NCBI GenBank assembly: GCA_032718475.1
Contig: JAUCBJ010002260.1
Span: 1 to 64,000 of the forward strand
Source of the DNA: Nemertoderma westbladi
Lineage: Eukaryota > Xenacoelomorpha > Nemertodermatida > Nemertodermatidae
Reading direction: 5' to 3'
Length of the DNA stretch: 64,000 nt
The notes beneath the pieces were generated by a model. It was not told the origin of the DNA. It was given only the letters and a program-made list of their open reading frames with translations, and did not search any database. Position 1 is the stretch's first letter; each line of letters opens with the position of its first letter. A program made the position numbers and the translations under genes. Below, piece by piece: positions 10,340-21,304 of this stretch.

Positions 10340-10703
10340 TGCCGATGATCGTTACCGCCGATGATCGGTCTGCCGCTATCAGACACCACTCCACTGACAC
10401 CAGATACTGGTGAGTAGTGCGAATCAGACTGTGGTGCACCTGTGCTGTGTGAACTACAGTAGTTAATATCGCTAGTTCGTTGTCCTCGTAATCGTTAGGA
10501 TCTATAGTTAGAAGTGTTAGCGGTACCTCGTAGTTGGAACTACCCGGATCATATAGACCTACTGTTCCACTAACGCTCGAGAGGATGTTCGATATCAACT
10601 CCTGAATTTCCGCCTCAAGAATTCCATCTCTTTGTTGAGGTTGTTGCTCTTCCTCTTCTGGTATTTGAAGATCCCGTTCTTCTTGGTCAGTCTCTTTATC
10701 CAT
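10326..10703 (-). CDS. hypothetical acidic protein, 125 aa
   Basis: The frame starts at ATG 10703, with an N-terminal Glu/Gln-rich segment (EEEEQQPQQ) followed by an amphipathic stretch (AEIQELISNILSSV) and a mixed C-terminus. It has no signal peptide, membrane segment or recognised domain. The downstream sequence on the same strand, in another frame, encodes the basic MADS-like fragment, so the ORF may be the first part of a larger, frameshifted or spliced gene. I do not recognise it, and it could be fortuitous. Confidence 0.3.
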   Translation of the reverse strand: MDKETDQEERDLQIPEEEEQQPQQRDGILEAEIQELISNILSSVSGTVGLYDPGSSNYEVPLTLLTIDPNDYEDNELAILTTVVHTAQVHHSLIRTTHQYLVSVEWCLIAADRSSAVTIIGRPKN

Positions 10704-10829
10704 TAAAAATAAAATCAGAAAAGTATTATGTTACTTTACTGTATTAGGCTAGGTGCTAGGTTTAAGAAAATTAGTCTTAATTATCGTATTACCGGAATTA
10801 AGTCGTTAGACTGATAATGACCCTTTAAC

Positions 10830-11265
10830 AACTTATTGGGGTACTGCTTATTTAAGAGATAGGTTTACCATTAACTAGAGGTTACAACAACCCCGCACTG
10901 CTTATTTAAGAAGTAGCTATAAACTTGGTTAAGATCGCACTGCTTATTTAAACAAGCCAAAACTCTTATTTAGGAAGTGCGCCTCGTCAGAAAGTATTCC
11001 AGGAGATATTGGAACTACTTCTTGCTGCTTCATAGTCTGATAGTAGAAGCCTAGTATATTGACTTCTACACGACATAATTAATTTCTGTTTCAAAATATG
11101 ACTCAGGGTATACACACGTTCCCATTGGATGATATAAATTGGGCCATTTTTGATTTGCTACCTGTCAAACCATCAAAGCAACACAAAAATTAAAGTAAAA
11201 CTGCCTAAATAAGCAGTGCGATCCGTAAATAAGAAGTGCGACCCGTACTGCTTATTTAGCATATG
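10830..11265. repeat. cluster of gcactgcttatttaa motifs in both orientations
   Basis: The 15-bp motif gcactgcttatttaa, or close versions, occurs near 10845, 10895 and 10937, and inverted (taaataagcagtgcg) near 11206, with related forms near 10965, 11227 and 11247. The opposed orientations at the two ends suggest the terminal repeats of a small foldback element, but no target duplication was found. Confidence 0.45.
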
Positions 11266-11269
11266 TTCC

Positions 11270-11845
11270 TACTCTTTTAAGGCATCTTCTGGTGTTTCTC
11301 TGTGCCCTCTCGGTGTCAGACTAGGCGTGACATCTCCCTGCACTAAATTAATTATTCAATGGTCTAGGCTCCTCCATCCACATACCCATCCACTCCATGA
11401 ACCTCCATGTGGTCTTGTATGTAGTTCTCTCTCTACCAATCAATACAGCCCATCCATGTCCGCAATGTTACGCCCTGGGGGCTCTCTCATCTACCTGATA
11501 TCAGACATACAAAGCCACACACAAATGCAACGAATGCAAACAAATGCAAAAATGCACCACACACAAAGCCTTTGTCGGTCCCAGCAAGTTAGCCTCCTGC
11601 TGTGTGATCTAGAAGATAACTCGCCATAACCTGCCAATCAGATGACTTGAACAAATGTGTTCACATGTGATCACATTGGATGAAATCTGCTTTTTCTGGT
11701 GGCCTGTACTGTATATTGGTAAAATGCCACTGGTCCCATTTTCGGGTGCATAATGCAAGGGAATTGAATCCGCTTACATACCAATTAACCAATTATAATT
11801 TTTCTGGGCCAGGATTGCTAATAATTCTCTGTCAAATGCTGAAAA
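11270..11845. other. gene-free stretch
   Basis: The open frame at 11216-11629 has low-complexity composition (many H, Q, M, S) and no recognisable feature. I see no gene. Confidence 0.45.
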
Positions 11846-12345
11846 TTAAGAAGAAAAGAAAGCCAAAGGTTGTTTAATATCATTTAGTACCTGATGTAAT
11901 ACACCGCCAACAGCTATACCAGAAGCATCAGTGGTTAGTTCGAGTGTTGCCTTGGGATCTGAGAAAGCTAGTGTGACTGTGTTTTTCATCGCTTCTTTTA
12001 AATCATTGAAAGCTTTCTCTGATTTTTCATCCCACACCAAAATTTTGGTTTTCTGTTCATGACCACGAGTCATATTGGTTAATGGGGCCGCAATTCTTGG
12101 GAATCCATTGACAAACCGGTGGCAGAATCCCGACATACCCAAGAAACGTTTCAAGATTTAATTGTGTTAGGTTTTTCAAACTGAACAATTGCTTTCACTT
12201 TTTCTTCGATCAGTTTTATTCCCTCACTCGAGATATGAGCACCAACAAATGTTACACTCGAACAAAAAAATTTGCATTTGCTCGCTCTTAATTTTAAACC
12301 AAATTGCGCTAATCGTTTAAATACAATCATTAAATGTTTAGAATG
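11846..12345 (-). pseudogene. Ty3/Gypsy pol relic (end of RT and start of RNase H)
   Basis: On the minus strand the segment from about 12340 reads as the RT thumb (LKLRASKCKFF, VTFVGAHISSEGIKL). After a frameshift near 12156 it continues as the connection and RNase H start (KRFLGMSGFCHRFV, PLTNMTRG, AFNDLKEAM, LTTDASGIAVGGVL). This order is diagnostic of Ty3/Gypsy pol. Both ends are lost and no LTR is seen. It is clearly a different lineage from the intact Gypsy element at 26 kb. Confidence 0.85.
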
Positions 12346-13372
12346 TTAGAATGAATCAAATAGATCTGACTTAGGTCATATTATTATTTATTTAAATTAT
12401 TTAATTAATAAGTATGAAATAACAGTAAGGAACATTGTTGAGTATCTTATGTCCTAACAATAGCTCTTAGAGAAAAACAGCTGCTTAGATTACGAAATCA
12501 CCAGCTATTGGACAGTATTTATCCTTGTCCCTTGCTTCTGTGCTATTTACCGTCCAATCAGTATAATTTCCACTCTACGTCACTCCATAGACTGAATTAC
12601 CGAATCCCTGGGTTACGGACGGATGGCATGGTTACTGATTCCTGATTGGAGTTCTACCTGATTCCATGGATTCTATGACATTCGATGGTGATTCATCCCT
12701 TGTTGCCTACTTCAGGCAGGGATTGTGGCAATTCCTTCAGTGTGTATTCATTCTGACATTCTTGCACTTCTGACTTTGCCCAGAAACATCAGCGGCCAGA
12801 AGTTGTTATTAAGCACAATCATTTATCTCCCATCCACTCTCGTACTCTCTTGCTCTCTCTTTGATACTCACTGTCTGACGTCTGATTGTTGTCATTGCCG
12901 CACCGCATCCCTTATACTGTTTATACTGTTATAATATATTGTGGTTTGTAACATATTTGATTAACCCTATTAGTACCGGGCTATAAAATGTTGTACAAAT
13001 ACCGGGGGGGGGGGGGGGGGGGGTCATATTGACCCTTCCCTCTAAAATCTACACATTTTAACGAAAACGCCTGATTTTTTGTTTGTACGTAGATCTCACT
13101 TGTCCGAATCCGATCGATACAAAAAAATTTCGAAAAAAGTTCTGGGGTGGTTATTTGGCTGCACCAAAATTACAAGTAGTGAACAATTTTCATAAAATTT
13201 GAAAGTTACATTTTTCAGCAAATTGTTTTTCAATACAGGTTTTCTGGGGCGCAAAATACATTGAAAAATATTTAAAAATGATATGATTACTATAAATGGC
13301 TGTTTAGTCCTCTCTGAGTAAGAAAAAAATAAAATAAACAAGTAACCACCACTTTTCAGTTAGAACACAATA
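12346..13372. other. gene-free stretch with poly-G tract
   Basis: No gene is recognised. A run of about 20 G lies at 13003-13022, between accgg and tcatattgaccc. The remainder is AT-rich with short open frames only. Confidence 0.5.
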
Positions 13373-14215
13373 ATACAATGGTTTGTATAAGTTTATGCTG
13401 TTTCATAGTCACCAACGTACTAATTTTCTCCTTATATATGATTAAAATTGATGGCAATCGGCAAATTAACGTGTTTCAGTACAGTACTATTGTCAGTGAC
13501 GTGAGAGCGTGCGAATAATTATACATTCCTAAAGAATGTAAACATTGTACAGTCTCATGCCCACCCGTTGTAATTAGTATAAGTCATAACTCTGCGTATT
13601 ATTTAAAGCGCAGCATCTGAAAGGAACTGTATTTCACTGATAGTTTTTGGAGATTATATAGTACTACTACTACTACTACTAGGATCGGCATGCTGCATTG
13701 CAGCTGCATTTTTAAGAATGCTGTGCCGGCTTGTCAACAAAATTGCACCGCCACAACTCCCTATCACCCATGACATTTGCTAGATCATCCGCATCTTCAA
13801 GGCCAGTGTCCTTTAAGATGCGTCTCAAGAAAGTCATGGGCTGTCCACCATGCTTATTCACTCCATGAGGCTGCCAAAGTACAAGATTATGCACTGGCTG
13901 GTCCTCACGGCGAAAGCAATGTCCTGCAAAGCGGAGACGATTTTGTTCTAGTGTCAAGCTTGGGGGAACCAATGAGACACCTCCAATGTTATATAGTGTC
14001 TGGTTGGAGATGTTGGAGATGATTATATAGTAGATATCGATCAAATAATGCAAAGTAGCATATCCCACTCCTGGTGATAGAATTCAGTCTCCCACACACC
14101 GTGGGTCATACGCCGCGCTAGACTGGCTTCTACTGTGTTCATATTTCGTGCAGGCTGTCAGACATCATAAGACACTTAAATTAGCAGGTTAAACTGTTAA
14201 AGGTCTAAAAGCGCA
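13373..14215 (-). repeat. diverged dispersed repeat, right copy (inverted relative to 277-772)
   Basis: Read as reverse complement, this matches 277-772 over its whole length (for example gaatgtaaac, tttaaagcgcagcatctga, gaattcagtctcccacacac, gttaaaggtctaaaagcgc). It is interrupted by an RTE stub at 13664-14020 and cut at 14215 by the BEL/Pao 5' LTR, so it predates both insertions. Confidence 0.7.
13664..14020 (-). mobile_element. RTE 3' stub with target duplication
   Basis: The reverse complement holds the C-terminal ~100 codons of the RTE ORF, its 3' UTR and a (CTA)n tail on the plus strand at 13664-13681. The 12-bp direct repeat gattatatagta flanks it at 13652-13663 and 14021-14032. It interrupts the right inverted-repeat copy. 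The open frame at 13712-14068 on the minus strand is the ORF remnant (SNQTLYNIGGVSLVPPS, AGHCFRREDQPVHN). Confidence 0.9.
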
Positions 14216-14760
14216 TGTTCGCGGTATTTCAAATTTTCATAACGCGAGTTGAATATTTTTCGGATTTATTTATAATGAATATTCCAATATCAGTACTGGG
14301 TGCGGGAACATGAATTTTGGGTGCATTCAATGGACTGGGGGCGATTCACGGGCGAATATTGGGGCAACTTACGGGGTACGGGACTCATATCAGATCTTTA
14401 AGGGCCAGGGGTGGGAGACAAAATCAAGCAGTACTCAGGTTTACATGAATACTATTAGGCCTAGCCAACTTCCTGCTGCCTGTAGAGGTGGATTTGGTAA
14501 CTCGCTAGGCCTAGGGACAAGGACTGCCCTTAGCAGTCCCTGGCCAACAGCAGTTATTACGAGCCTGAATAAGGACTCGGAAAGTCTGCTGATTGTGTCA
14601 GGGATTTGCGACGGGAACCGACAGACAGATCATTAGCAGTCCCTGGTCACCGGCAGTTATTACGAGCCTGAATAAGGACTCGGAAAGCTTGCCGACTACG
14701 CCAGGGACTTGCGACGGGTCGACCGACTAAACGGAGGAAGGGTACGACGAGGACTGCCTT
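14216..14760 (+). repeat. BEL/Pao 5' LTR, truncated
   Basis: This matches the first 545 bp of the 3' LTR (21702-22246) with few differences and stops abruptly after gaggactgcctt, where pol sequence begins. It contains internal repeats of ttattacgagcctgaataag about 97 bp apart. Confidence 0.9.
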
Positions 14761-15955
14761 GTTCCACCACATGTTCCACCAGGTCCGAACGCTACCAAGA
14801 GATTCAGATTGCCTACGTATATTGTGGACAGATAAAACGTTAACTCCACAGGAGATAAATCAACTCACATTGAAGGCTGTGGATGTAATGCGCATGATTG
14901 TCAGAATCTTCGGTGCTAAGGACTCGCCGGAGGCATGTAGCGACATGCTGAAGAAAACAGCGGCTATGTGCGAAAATGAGTTCCCTCCGACAGTCATAGA
15001 GACCATCCGACGCTGTTTCTACGTAGACGACGGATGCGCTGGTGCCGATAATGTCAACGAGGCATATCAGCTAGCTATGGGAATGGTGGAATGTTTAAAG
15101 AGAGGAGGTTTCCCTCTCGTAAAGTTTAGATCCCATGATAAGGAACTTATGGAAAAGTTCCCGGAGGAAATCAGGCTAGACGACAACAAAATGTATTCCG
15201 AGGGTGTGGATCACCGTGTACTCGGTATCGAATGGGACATAGAATTGGATCAGTTCATCTTCAAATATAATCCCCTACCCAAACCCATGACTAAAAGGGG
15301 ATGTTTATCTATAAAGAGTGCCATATTTGATCCACTAAACTTCATATCCCCAGTAACGTTGGCCAGAATGAATTTGATCCAAGAAATGTGGATAGAAGGA
15401 CTGGGATGGGACGAAGAACTCCCACCACACCTCAGTGCCAAATGGAGAAAGTGGACGGAACAACTCGAACATCTACATCTTAGGCAGATCCCTAGACCGT
15501 TCTTCCTCGATAAACTACCCACCGATATATTCCAGCTCCATACTTTCTCGGATGCATCGAATACCGGAATCAGCGTAGTTACCTTCCTAAGAAGATTAAG
15601 TCAGGATGGAAACGGCGACACGAGCTTCTTATTCTCTAAGGCTAAGACGGTATCCGGGGAATTCGTAGCAACGATCCCGAGACTCGAGCTACAGGCCGCA
15701 GTCTGGGCAGTGAGGCAGAACCGCATGATCATGCGGAACTTAAGAATCCCCATCGAATCGCAGCATTTCTGGGTTGATTCGAGTATCGTACTTTACTACC
15801 TCCACTCACCATCACAGCGATACACCACGTTCATAGCGAACCGAGCCACGGAAATAAAACAGTGTACATTGAGTAGAACAGTGGCACCATGTAAATGGGA
15901 AAGAAAACCCAGTGGACTTATCGAGCAGAGGCGCCACCCCACGACAGCTCGGTAA
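14761..15955 (+). pseudogene. BEL/Pao pol: reverse transcriptase (5'-truncated) and RNase H
   Basis: The frame opens inside the RT palm (MFHQVRTLPRDSDCLRILW) directly at the deletion junction. The catalytic box CFYVDDGCAG follows, then the Pao-type connection (LGIEWDIELDQF, SAIFDPLNFISPVT) and RNase H with HTFSDASNTGISVV, RLELQAAVWAV and WVDSSIVLYYL. A frameshift near 15914 moves the reading into the next frame, where the usual LSRG motif reads correctly. The truncated fingers domain and the frameshift make it inactive. Confidence 0.9.
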
Positions 15956-17420
15956 GAGTAAACTTTGGCTCACAGGCCCGGAATTCCTACAGCAGCCACA
16001 ATTAACCTGGAGTACCCGATTCAATCCCGAACTAAATAGCGGAAAATACTCCGAAGACGACAAGGAGATTCGTAAAGTCCATGGAAGTGCCACCGTGGAG
16101 ATCTATAGTTGCCTGACAGAGCCTGCAAAGGACTCGGGCAGGCACTATAACATTGCGACTATTACGCAACCAGCGGCGTCTTTACAACTATTGATAGAGC
16201 GAACCTCCTCAATGAGACGTCTTATCCACCACGTCATAACTCTTCGCAACTTCCTGCAGTGGAAGGATAACAAACCAATAGTTCGACGAAGTATACAAGA
16301 ACTCATTATTGCAGAGAAATTTATTGTTAGATATGTCCAGAAAGAAAGTTTCCCCGATGAGTGGGAACAGCTCAGTGCGGGCAAGACCTTGAAACCGGAC
16401 AGTCCAGTCTACCAGTTGAGACCCATGATGGGGGAAGATGGACTGATCCGACTAAATACCCGGATGGCAAACGCCCCAGTCGAATATGAAGTCAAATACC
16501 CAGCGCTTCTGCCCAGAATGTCAACACTAGCCAAGCTATTAATCCAACAGTGTCACGAGGAAAACCATCACGCGGGCCAGAACTGGATTATGGCTAACAT
16601 CCGGCAAAGATATTGGATCACCCACATCCAGCCACTGATCCGGAAAGTATTAAAGCGTTGTTTCCCTTGCAGAAGATACCTAGCGCCACTGCTCACACAA
16701 AGAATGGCCGATCTACCGGCTACACGACTGCAGTCCGATTCACCGCCATTCTACGTAACCGGAGTAGACTGTTTCGGACCATTTACAGTCATCGAGCGAC
16801 GATCCAACATCAAATGCTGGGGAGCCATCTTTACATGCCTTAGGTCTAGGGCTATTTACCTAGACCTCGTAGTAAACCTTACGCAGCACGCATTTATCAA
16901 CGCCCTGCGTCGGTTCGTGGCAAACAACGGATCATGCCGGCATATGTACTCCAATAATGGAACGAACTTCGTGGGAGGAGCAAGGGAACTTAGAGAGGCG
17001 ATCGAGGGATGGTTCACTGAAGAGACCGCATCCCAAGTCTGGAGGGAACACCATATACAATGGCACTTCCAAACACCCTTGGCACCCCCTACGAGCGGGG
17101 TATGGGAGAAGCTCATCAACTTAGTGAAACGATCCATGTGCGTCGCATTAGGGGACACCCGGGTAACCCACGACACCCTTCGCACTACATTCTGTGAGAT
17201 CACGGCCACCCTAAACAACCGGCCCATTGTACCTATCCACGATGACCACACAGATCTAGAGCCTCTTACACCTAACCATCTCTCAGCAGACCCAAAACCA
17301 ACATTCTTCCGGAGGCAATGTTCCCAGATCCCAACGATATCGCAAGACATACCAATTGGAAAAAGGCCCAAGCGCTGGCAGCGCATTGGTGGAGAATCTG
17401 GGCCCAAGAGTACCTCATAA
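15912..17420 (+). pseudogene. BEL/Pao pol: integrase
   Basis: It contains the integrase zinc-binding module (HEENHHAGQNWIMANIRQRY ... CFPCRRY) followed by the catalytic core: TGVDCFGPF (first Asp), MYSNNGTNFVGG where the second catalytic Asp (SDNGTNF in the family) is Asn, and GVWEKLINLVKRSM with the Glu. It ends with LEPLTPNHL, typical of Pao integrases. A second frameshift near 17325 links it to the next open frame. The Asp-to-Asn change alone should abolish strand transfer. Confidence 0.9.
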
Positions 17421-17725
17421 CCCTCCGGACCAGGAGGAAGTGGAATAACACCTATAGGAACGTCGCAGTTGGCGACATGGTGCTGGTTAAGGAAGACCTA
17501 AAAGACCGCATCCACTGGCCTGTGGCGCGAGTCGTGGAAATAACCCCAAGTAAAGACGGACTTGCGAGGACTGTGACGATACGAACGGCAAAGGGCCACT
17601 ACCAACGCCCTATCCAGAGGCTGTGCCTTCTCGAAGGCAATGACAGTGGTGACTCCATGAGAGGTGATAAGTTCCCTACTCCGGATCCTGCTGCAGACAT
17701 TGGTGACAATGCTAAACCCATTTAA
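17318..17725 (+). pseudogene. BEL/Pao integrase C-terminal domain
   Basis: This continues the integrase after the frameshift. WRIWAQEYLITLRTRRKW, GDMVLVKEDL, WPVARVVEI, GLARTVTIRT and RPIQRLCLLE form the SH3-like C-terminal domain that follows Pao integrases. It ends at a TAA before the spacer region. Confidence 0.85.
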
Positions 17726-18963
17726 ACCCTTCTCATCCTGTTGACAAACTCTTTAAAATGTGATTTACTGACAATGAATAATGGACCCCCCTTAAACCAA
17801 CTGTAACCACGCAATGGTATTTGTGTTTCCTCGTGTGTTATGTGGAGTCCAGCATCACCCTGCAGATGTTACGACTGAGGCAGGGTCGTTTATGTATTGT
17901 TCACCCTGATTTTGGTCATCGGGACCAACTATATTGGATTATTGGAAATGGTAAAGATTCGAAGTGGAATTCATTGTATCCATTGTGTTGTATTGTGTTG
18001 TCCGTTGCGTGAGCAGTTCGGGGCGTAGGCGGTGCAACTAGTCCAGCTGTAGATCCCGGATTGCCGCGCAACACCCCCTCTATCCCGTTATTCTGGTGGG
18101 TCCATGGTGCATCCACATGACTTCGTCGATAGAGGTTTTATGTTTCTCAGTCGCGTTATTCTGGTGGGACCGTTGCATGGATTTTGGGGCGTAGGCGGTG
18201 TAACTAGTCCAGCTGTAGATCCCAGAATGTTGCGTAACCCCATCCCACATGACTTCGTCGGCTGAGCTTTATGTTGTTGGGAGTGTTATTCTGGTGGGTC
18301 CCTGGTGCATTCCACGTGACTTCACTTCCAGCGTCTTCATTGTCCGTTACGTGTGCAGTTTGGGGCGTAGGCGGTGTAACTAGCCCGGCTGTAGATCCCA
18401 GATTGCCGCGTAACACCCCTTCCACAACGAAAATTTCCCAAAGAAGATGGTTGAATGTAGTTTGGAAATGATGAAAAGAAACAGGCAAACCTACTATAAA
18501 CTGAATGATGACGCGTATGATGATGAAAATGTAATGATGCGCCCCTGGTGCTGCGCTTATAACAAATGATGATAGTCGGGTGGCTATAACCCCAATGATG
18601 AAATGGAAATAATTGAAATGTGTAATAAATGTGAAATAACTGATGAAATGTGGAAATAATGAAATGTGAAATGAGTAATAAATGAGAAATGAAAAAAGAC
18701 AAAAAATGTATAAAATGTAGAAAAGAAAAGAATTGGAAAAAGAAGAGGACATAAAAAGTCAAAAACTGGTTGGATATTAATGTATAGCTATAGTAACTGT
18801 AAATACTGAATGTAGTAGCAATAAGATGGTAGATGCCTATATAGCAATAATAATTAATAAACTGAATTACAAATAAACTGAATTATTCTGCAGTCACTAT
18901 AGAATCAGACTTTCTGGATTTATAATTAACTGATTTAAACTTGCAACGGACATAATTGAAAAT
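17726..18963. repeat. BEL/Pao spacer with three-copy minisatellite
   Basis: There is no supported gene. The segment ggggcgtaggcggtg(c/t)aact followed by agctgtagatccc occurs near 18017, 18187 and 18362, i.e. about 170-175 bp apart, with gttattctggtggg between copies. From 18430 to 18960 the sequence is AT-rich and low in complexity (many gaaatg/gaaaag words). Minus-strand open frames here are composed largely of F, H, I and S and look fortuitous. Confidence 0.6.
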
Positions 18964-19243
18964 ATGGACCCAAATCGCCAAATTCTCGGCGAATTACACT
19001 AGATTTACTGGAATATCCACAGCCTGGATCTCCTAACTTTGATACGGAATGGAACGCCCTGATAACAGAGAATGTTCGAATCATTAAATTCTCCGGGCGA
19101 GAAGGACTGGATTCCCGTAATCTACGAGAGCTCCAGTTGTCCGATGCTAGTACGAGCCTGAAAAGAACTCGGAACGCAAAGGCAACCGGAGGAGCGGAGT
19201 TGTCATTCTGGGATACGTTCCGGCGAAGCGTCTACAAATCCTG
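18964..19243 (+). pseudogene. N-terminal piece of the BEL accessory ORF (frameshifted)
   Basis: An ATG at 18964 opens MDPNRQILGELH. After a one-base frame change near 19000 the sequence stays open to 19243 (YPQPGSPNFDTEWNAL, LRELQLSDASTSL, FWDTFRRSVYK). Codon use and charge are like the downstream 653-codon ORF, so it probably once formed its N-terminus. No domain is recognised. Confidence 0.4.
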
Positions 19244-19342
19244 ATGTTTGATATACGACAATGAGGGAAACGTGACGCCCACTTCGAACGAGAGTACAAG
19301 AGTACATACCTCACCCACTGGGGAAACCTAGCGGAGTGAACA

Positions 19343-21304
19343 GTGACGCTGCGAGAAGAACGTATATCAGTTATCCAGAATAGCGACGACTACCAGGAGA
19401 AGTATGGGACGAAGGAATACGGTCGATTATTGGTCGTCGTCCTCGGAACCTTGGATGGTCTGGTGTTGATATGTCGAATATTCCCGACACCCAAACAGGA
19501 GGTGCGGACAGCCGGAGCGATCTGGCTACTACCACCGGAGCTCCAACAGATCCTATTCGATTTCGATGTCATTAAAATTGGGTCGGATATAAAGGCGGAC
19601 GTCCGAAACGACTACGTTAACGCTCCTTTCGGAAGAAACTGTCGAGAAGATCTCAACACCATTAGTCATTGCGTCGACACCCAAACACTGTTAGCCTGGT
19701 TGCGATCCACAGAATTCATGCGTGGAATCCGGGAGGTGAGACCGACGAAATCCGGTATCGGCTACCTCACAGTGCTAAACGGCGGTATAGACTTTAAACC
19801 TCAGAAATTCCTGGATTATAATAAGATATATGGTGCGTACCCGGAATTAGAGATAAAGAGTGAGCGAGAGAGTCATTGGAAGGACGTAGAAAGAAAGTGG
19901 ACGATCCACCACAAGTTGGAGAATCCGGATCGACGGAACTATATCTACGTCGTAATGGAGTCATATACCGTTGCCAAGTTCATCTGTAAGACTCTCAATA
20001 AACTCATTAATGCGGTTCCTAGATCCTTCATCGACTATGAGTGGAACGAAGTTATCGACCACGCGTTCAAAGCGGTAGAGAATATTCCACTGGGAGATAC
20101 GAAAACGCTCAACGCCATCGCATCCTGGGATGATAACGGACTGTTCAACATCCCTACGATTGTTGATCTCCTCGGTGCAGAGGAACCACTGATATCATCG
20201 GATGGGGAGGAATTATGGCTACAGGAAGGTGTTCTGCTGTCCACCCCAAAGCGACAACTCGATCCGGAAGTCGCTTACGAACCGGCCGCCAAACGGGTCG
20301 CCTCGGCCGAACCTGCGACGGAAGCAGGCGTATCCACCCCACTTGGCTCCGGTAGTCCCGCTAGGGAGTTAGTAACCACCTTCGCGCTGAGTGACTTCGG
20401 CGACACATGTCAGAGGTTATCCCCATATCCGTTCCCGGGAGGAGAAGACTGGTCTTCGGAGATCCCGAGTACCAGCACCCAACGGACCCACTCAGCGATA
20501 CAGGTTGCAAAGGGTCCCAGCATTGCCCCAACTCCCATAGATCTCCTCGGAATTCCTCCGGCGAACGCACTGGCACCTCTTCGCCGACCGGCTGTGGCAA
20601 TGGCCCCCTCCGTTCCACAAGACCCTATGCGACTTACCCGATGGTACGCCGAACAGACCGAGTGGATCCACCGCCAGAAATGGGCGCCCGGGATGCGACC
20701 GGCAGGCTATAAAGAAGGTTATCGTAGTGAGAACATACTACACCAAAGCCCAGCATTCCGCGGGCTACCGGCCACGGCGAGTATCCCCAAAAGCGACCGA
20801 CGACTGGAGTATTACGCCGGGGTACCAATTCTGATATTCTTCGGCCGGGAGATGCAACTGGAGGTGTGCGGAAACTGTGGTTCGGAGCAGTGTCCATGCG
20901 GAAGGAGAAATCGGGTTACCGATTCGTGCCTCCAGCTCCTTGGGATACTTTACTGTCCCTATTGCGCGACATCCGGCCACGATGTTTCGGTTTGTCCTAT
21001 CCTTTACAACCTCTGCACAGAATGCGGTTTCCGTGGACATTCCGCAAGCCCCCGTTGTAACATAAAGTGTCCTACGAAGGACGTAACAGCTATGGGAAAT
21101 ATGGTTATGTTTGAAACCTACGCCAATAACCACGTAAAGACCAAAGTGCGGAGAAGCGCTCGAAATATCGCGCAAGAGATGGCGTGCGGATACTTCTCAT
21201 TCCCAGAACGCCTCCATACGACAGCGACGCTACAATTCCATTATGTGGATCTACTATTAAGCGCTGGATTATTCGGTCCCTTCGAGATCCTTAGGCGCTT
21301 ATAG
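19343..21304 (+). CDS. BEL accessory protein: exonuclease-like region plus zinc knuckles, 653 codons
   Basis: This ORF lies between pol and the 3' LTR, where most BEL elements have nothing. Residues ~20-135 (LLVVVLGTLDGLVLICRI, LLPPELQQILFDFDVIKIG, SDIKADVRND, VDTQTLLAWL) follow the strand-helix order of DEDD 3'-5' exonucleases of the WRN/EXD2 type, but the first motif lacks the usual D-x-E, so activity is doubtful. The middle is Pro/Ser-rich and low in order. The C-terminus (residues ~508-572) has CGNCGSEQC, CPYCATSGHDVSVC (a perfect C-x2-C-x4-H-x4-C) and CTECGFRGHSASPRC, i.e. nucleic-acid-binding zinc knuckles. Further open codons follow after the stop in other frames (21334-21525). The function is unknown; the exonuclease reading is inference. 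Confidence 0.55.
   Translation: MTLREERISVIQNSDDYQEKYGTKEYGRLLVVVLGTLDGLVLICRIFPTPKQEVRTAGAIWLLPPELQQILFDFDVIKIGSDIKADVRNDYVNAPFGRNCREDLNTISHCVDTQTLLAWLRSTEFMRGIREVRPTKSGIGYLTVLNGGIDFKPQKFLDYNKIYGAYPELEIKSERESHWKDVERKWTIHHKLENPDRRNYIYVVMESYTVAKFICKTLNKLINAVPRSFIDYEWNEVIDHAFKAVENIPLGDTKTLNAIASWDDNGLFNIPTIVDLLGAEEPLISSDGEELWLQEGVLLSTPKRQLDPEVAYEPAAKRVASAEPATEAGVSTPLGSGSPARELVTTFALSDFGDTCQRLSPYPFPGGEDWSSEIPSTSTQRTHSAIQVAKGPSIAPTPIDLLGIPPANALAPLRRPAVAMAPSVPQDPMRLTRWYAEQTEWIHRQKWAPGMRPAGYKEGYRSENILHQSPAFRGLPATASIPKSDRRLEYYAGVPILIFFGREMQLEVCGNCGSEQCPCGRRNRVTDSCLQLLGILYCPYCATSGHDVSVCPILYNLCTECGFRGHSASPRCNIKCPTKDVTAMGNMVMFETYANNHVKTKVRRSARNIAQEMACGYFSFPERLHTTATLQFHYVDLLLSAGLFGPFEILRRL

Noticed and set aside
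11216-11629. 137-codon ORF
   Set aside because: No start context, no domain, and overlaps the gcactgcttatttaa repeat cluster; likely fortuitous.
12959-13040. piggyBac-like terminus (ttaaccctattagtaccggg)
   Set aside because: No matching inverted end or second TTAA found; the neighbouring poly-G tract makes the similarity unreliable.
18204-18762. Minus-strand ORFs of 182 and 141 codons in the BEL spacer
   Set aside because: Made mostly of F, H, I and S codons from low-complexity gaaatg repeats; no domain.
20361-21175. Antisense and alternate-frame ORFs overlapping the BEL accessory gene
   Set aside because: Composition follows the GC-richer sense ORF; no domains.
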